From Arthrobacter sp. AQ5-05 (GTDB lineage: Bacteria; Actinomycetota; Actinomycetes; Actinomycetales; Micrococcaceae), in the NCBI RefSeq assembly GCF_003287975.1, contig NZ_QMKQ01000027.1, positions 1-48,333 on the forward strand: a stretch of DNA of 48,333 nucleotides. The letters run 5' to 3'. Under the pieces are notes generated by a model that worked only from the letters and a program-made list of their open reading frames with translations, searched no databases and was not told the origin of the DNA. This document shows positions 46,634-48,333 of the stretch, in pieces (position 1 is the first letter of the stretch; each line of letters opens with the position of its first letter). A program made the translations under genes and the position numbers.

Positions 46634-46957
46634 ATGAGCCAGACCAAAGACGTCACCGACGCAACTTTCCAGACCGAGGTCCTCGAGGCCACCAAGCCGG
46701 TCATCGTCGATTTCTGGGCCGAGTGGTGCGGACCGTGCCGCCAGTTGACCCCGATCCTCGAGCAGATCGCCGCAGAGCACGCCGAGAAGGTCGACGTCGT
46801 CAAGATCAACGTCGATGACAACCCGGCCATCGCCGCCAAGTACGGCATCACCAGCATCCCGGCCGTCTACGTCTTCCAGGGCGGCGAGCACGTTGCCACC
46901 TCCATCGGCGCCAAGCCGAAGCCCGTCCTGGAAAAGGAATTCGCAGCTTTCCTGTAA
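46634..46957 (+). CDS. trxA: Thioredoxin
   Basis: A 107-residue thioredoxin that reduces protein disulfides, itself reduced by TrxB. The active site WCGPC is at residues 31-35, and cis-proline SIPAVYVF follows. The ATG at 46634 has GAAAGGTGC ahead and the longer frame above lies in the trxB end. It is the last gene before a strong terminator. Confidence 0.96.
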   Translation: MSQTKDVTDATFQTEVLEATKPVIVDFWAEWCGPCRQLTPILEQIAAEHAEKVDVVKINVDDNPAIAAKYGITSIPAVYVFQGGEHVATSIGAKPKPVLEKEFAAFL

Positions 46958-46978
46958 GGCACGCGACTTTTCTGTCCA

Positions 46979-47021
46979 CTCGGTGCAGCCACTCCCTCGG
47001 GATGGCTGCACCGAGCTTTTT
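46979..47021 (+). terminator. Rho-independent terminator after trxA
   Basis: CTCGGTGCAGCCA (46979-46991) pairs perfectly with TGGCTGCACCGAG (47003-47015) and is followed by CTTTTT. It is the clearest canonical terminator in the window. Confidence 0.95.
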
Positions 47022-48206
47022 AAGCCCCTACCTCCCACCAGGGTGAGGTTGTTGTCCCCAACGATGGACACTGGAACAACCCGTAAGTATAAACAATGTA
47101 AATCATTTGTTTATTATTTAGCTCTCCAGAGAATTCCACATATGCCTTGATAGCATCCACGATCGAGCCGGTTACGATCACAATCGATGCTGATACATTG
47201 TTCCGCAGCTGGAAGGTTCCAGAAGATCAAAGGAACCCAGGAGAACCGTCGACATCTGGAGTATTTGATACTCCCGCCTAACCGGGCTCCACTTCGTTCA
47301 TATACGAGGTGCGGAACAATTTGGCCAACGTCCGCGGCTTGCGCCGACAACCCGCTGCAAGTGAGTTTCACCGACTCGTCCTCCGCGAGTATCTGTCGCG
47401 CTCGGAGTCAAATGCCCCAGAGCCGACAAGGGGTTTGCCCCGGAAGCAGCTGGTCCATCCCCGCCTCGCCAGCTGGTTTCCCATTCCAGGGCAAGACTTG
47501 GTCCATGTTCGCGCTGCCGTTGTCGGATCTATGATCATCGCCATCTAAAATGATCAATGCCGGCTGTGTCTCCGTGGACCGACGGTTCCGGATCAACAGA
47601 CCATGACTTGAAAGTCCCCCAACGCCGGCGTGGTGCCGGGGACATCCACCAATGCTGAACGGTGCCGACCTTCTTTCGCACGTTCCAGCCTCCGGAATCG
47701 GTCCAGAGGGGTTTGTGGATGTCCGTCCCATGACCGCTTCGCCGTGGAAGCCGGGACACAGTCGCCGGTTCGCCTCAAGAAACCGCGGGCAGGATTGAAC
47801 CGGCCATACATGCCCAGGGCCCTGAAACGCCCATCGGATAGTCCAGGGCAAGCGGTCCATCGCCGGCGCTGCGGACTCACCGCACGGGAAAGGCCACCCG
47901 TCGACGGCCAAGTGCCTCCAGCAATGCCATTCGTGGCTCACACGGGAAATACTCGCGTTTTCCCGGGATGGTCCCCACTGGCAATATTGCTGGCTCCACA
48001 GAAGCAAATACTCAGCCGGTTTCTGGATCGTGCGACCGGATCGCTGGACCGGATCGGCCTCATGGCGCTTCCATCAACGACAGCTGCCAAATGATCCCGC
48101 ATCCTCGATGCACCAGGTTGGCTTGATCGCAGGGTCGCTCGTGGAGCATCGACCGCCACCGATTAGGGCGCGGGGTCGAACCCGAAAAGGCGAGTCTCCT
48201 TGAGTG
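47022..48206. other. Gene-poor debris between trxA and the IS21-like end
   Basis: About 1.2 kb with no intact recognised gene. An AT-rich stretch near 47095-47150 is unlike its neighbours. A short plus-strand frame near 47156-47281 reads IEPVTITIDADTLFRSW and stops at TAA, and several minus-strand frames over 47400-48000 look like decayed coding sequence. None has a ribosome site or similarity I can name. The lower GC and broken frames suggest transferred and decaying DNA. Confidence 0.5.
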
Positions 48207-48333
48207 TGTCAGCGGAAGTTCTAAAGTGACCGTAGGCGGCAATCCCCGCTGACCACCAGCGGCAATTGAACTGACCACCGGCGGCAACCGGTTTTGACCA
48301 CTGGCGGCAGGCTTTCCCACCCCATTTCCGGGC
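48207..48333. mobile_element. Terminus of an IS21-family-like element
   Basis: From TGTCAGCGG at 48207 the sequence holds four copies of TGACCRYYRGCGGCA at 48227, 48250, 48272 and 48295, spaced 23, 22 and 23 bp. IS21-type elements (istA/istB) have such multiple terminal repeats of about 20 bp as transposase sites. The element continues beyond the window, so istA is not visible. Family assigned from the ends only. Confidence 0.7.

Overview
The window is about 48 kb of high-GC, densely coding DNA. The codon use, the MoeZ-type adenylyltransferase/rhodanese, the SipW-dependent small secreted proteins, and the cca, NUDIX, murJ, pseudokinase-like, trxB, trxA order all suggest an actinobacterium of the Micrococcaceae (Arthrobacter in the broad sense). 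The genus cannot be fixed from the sequence. The murJ-trxA block usually lies near the chromosomal origin in this group, where parB/parA would follow trxA. Here trxA is followed by a strong terminator, gene-poor debris and an IS21-like terminus.

Left to right: (1) 1-1004: two copies of an IS terminus abut a truncated alcohol dehydrogenase, followed by a 90-residue GyrA-fragment-like gene. (2) 1001-6180: thiamine locus. A TPP riboswitch precedes thiO-thiS-thiG, then a pterin-4a-carbinolamine dehydratase and moeZ, all on the minus strand; thiE is divergent and seems to share a -10 box. (3) 6254-11545: M20 amidohydrolase, two decayed genes and a TauABC/SsuABC-like importer. (4) 12009-15423: a three-gene Mu/TniA-type transposon. 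(5) 15868-19631: a heterodimeric ABC exporter. (6) 20355-21046: a good sigma-70-type promoter, seven related hairpins and a closing hairpin, the best candidate here for an undescribed element. (7) 21342-27596: UvrA-like ABC ATPase, a SipW/TasA-like secretion cluster, an OhrR-like regulator and a GNAT. (8) 27712-34655: a six-gene nonulosonic-acid polymer cluster. (9) 34786-39129: inositol-phosphate synthase, formate-THF ligase, and a HAD phosphatase. (10) 39224-39679: three very small ORFs with good ribosome sites. (11) 39899-46957: cca, NUDIX, murJ, a pseudokinase/discoidin-like membrane protein, trxB and trxA. (12) 47022-48333: debris and the IS21-like end.

How the genes work together: thiO, thiS, thiG and moeZ would make the thiazole half of thiamine, and thiE joins it to the pyrimidine. 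In the sugar cluster a NeuB-like synthase, a fused phosphatase and a CMP-transferase would make an activated nonulosonic acid. The absence of a NeuC epimerase and the presence of the phosphatase suggest a Kdn-like sugar from a hexose 6-phosphate, polymerised by the four downstream transferase-like proteins. Everything here is read by eye; no database search was run.
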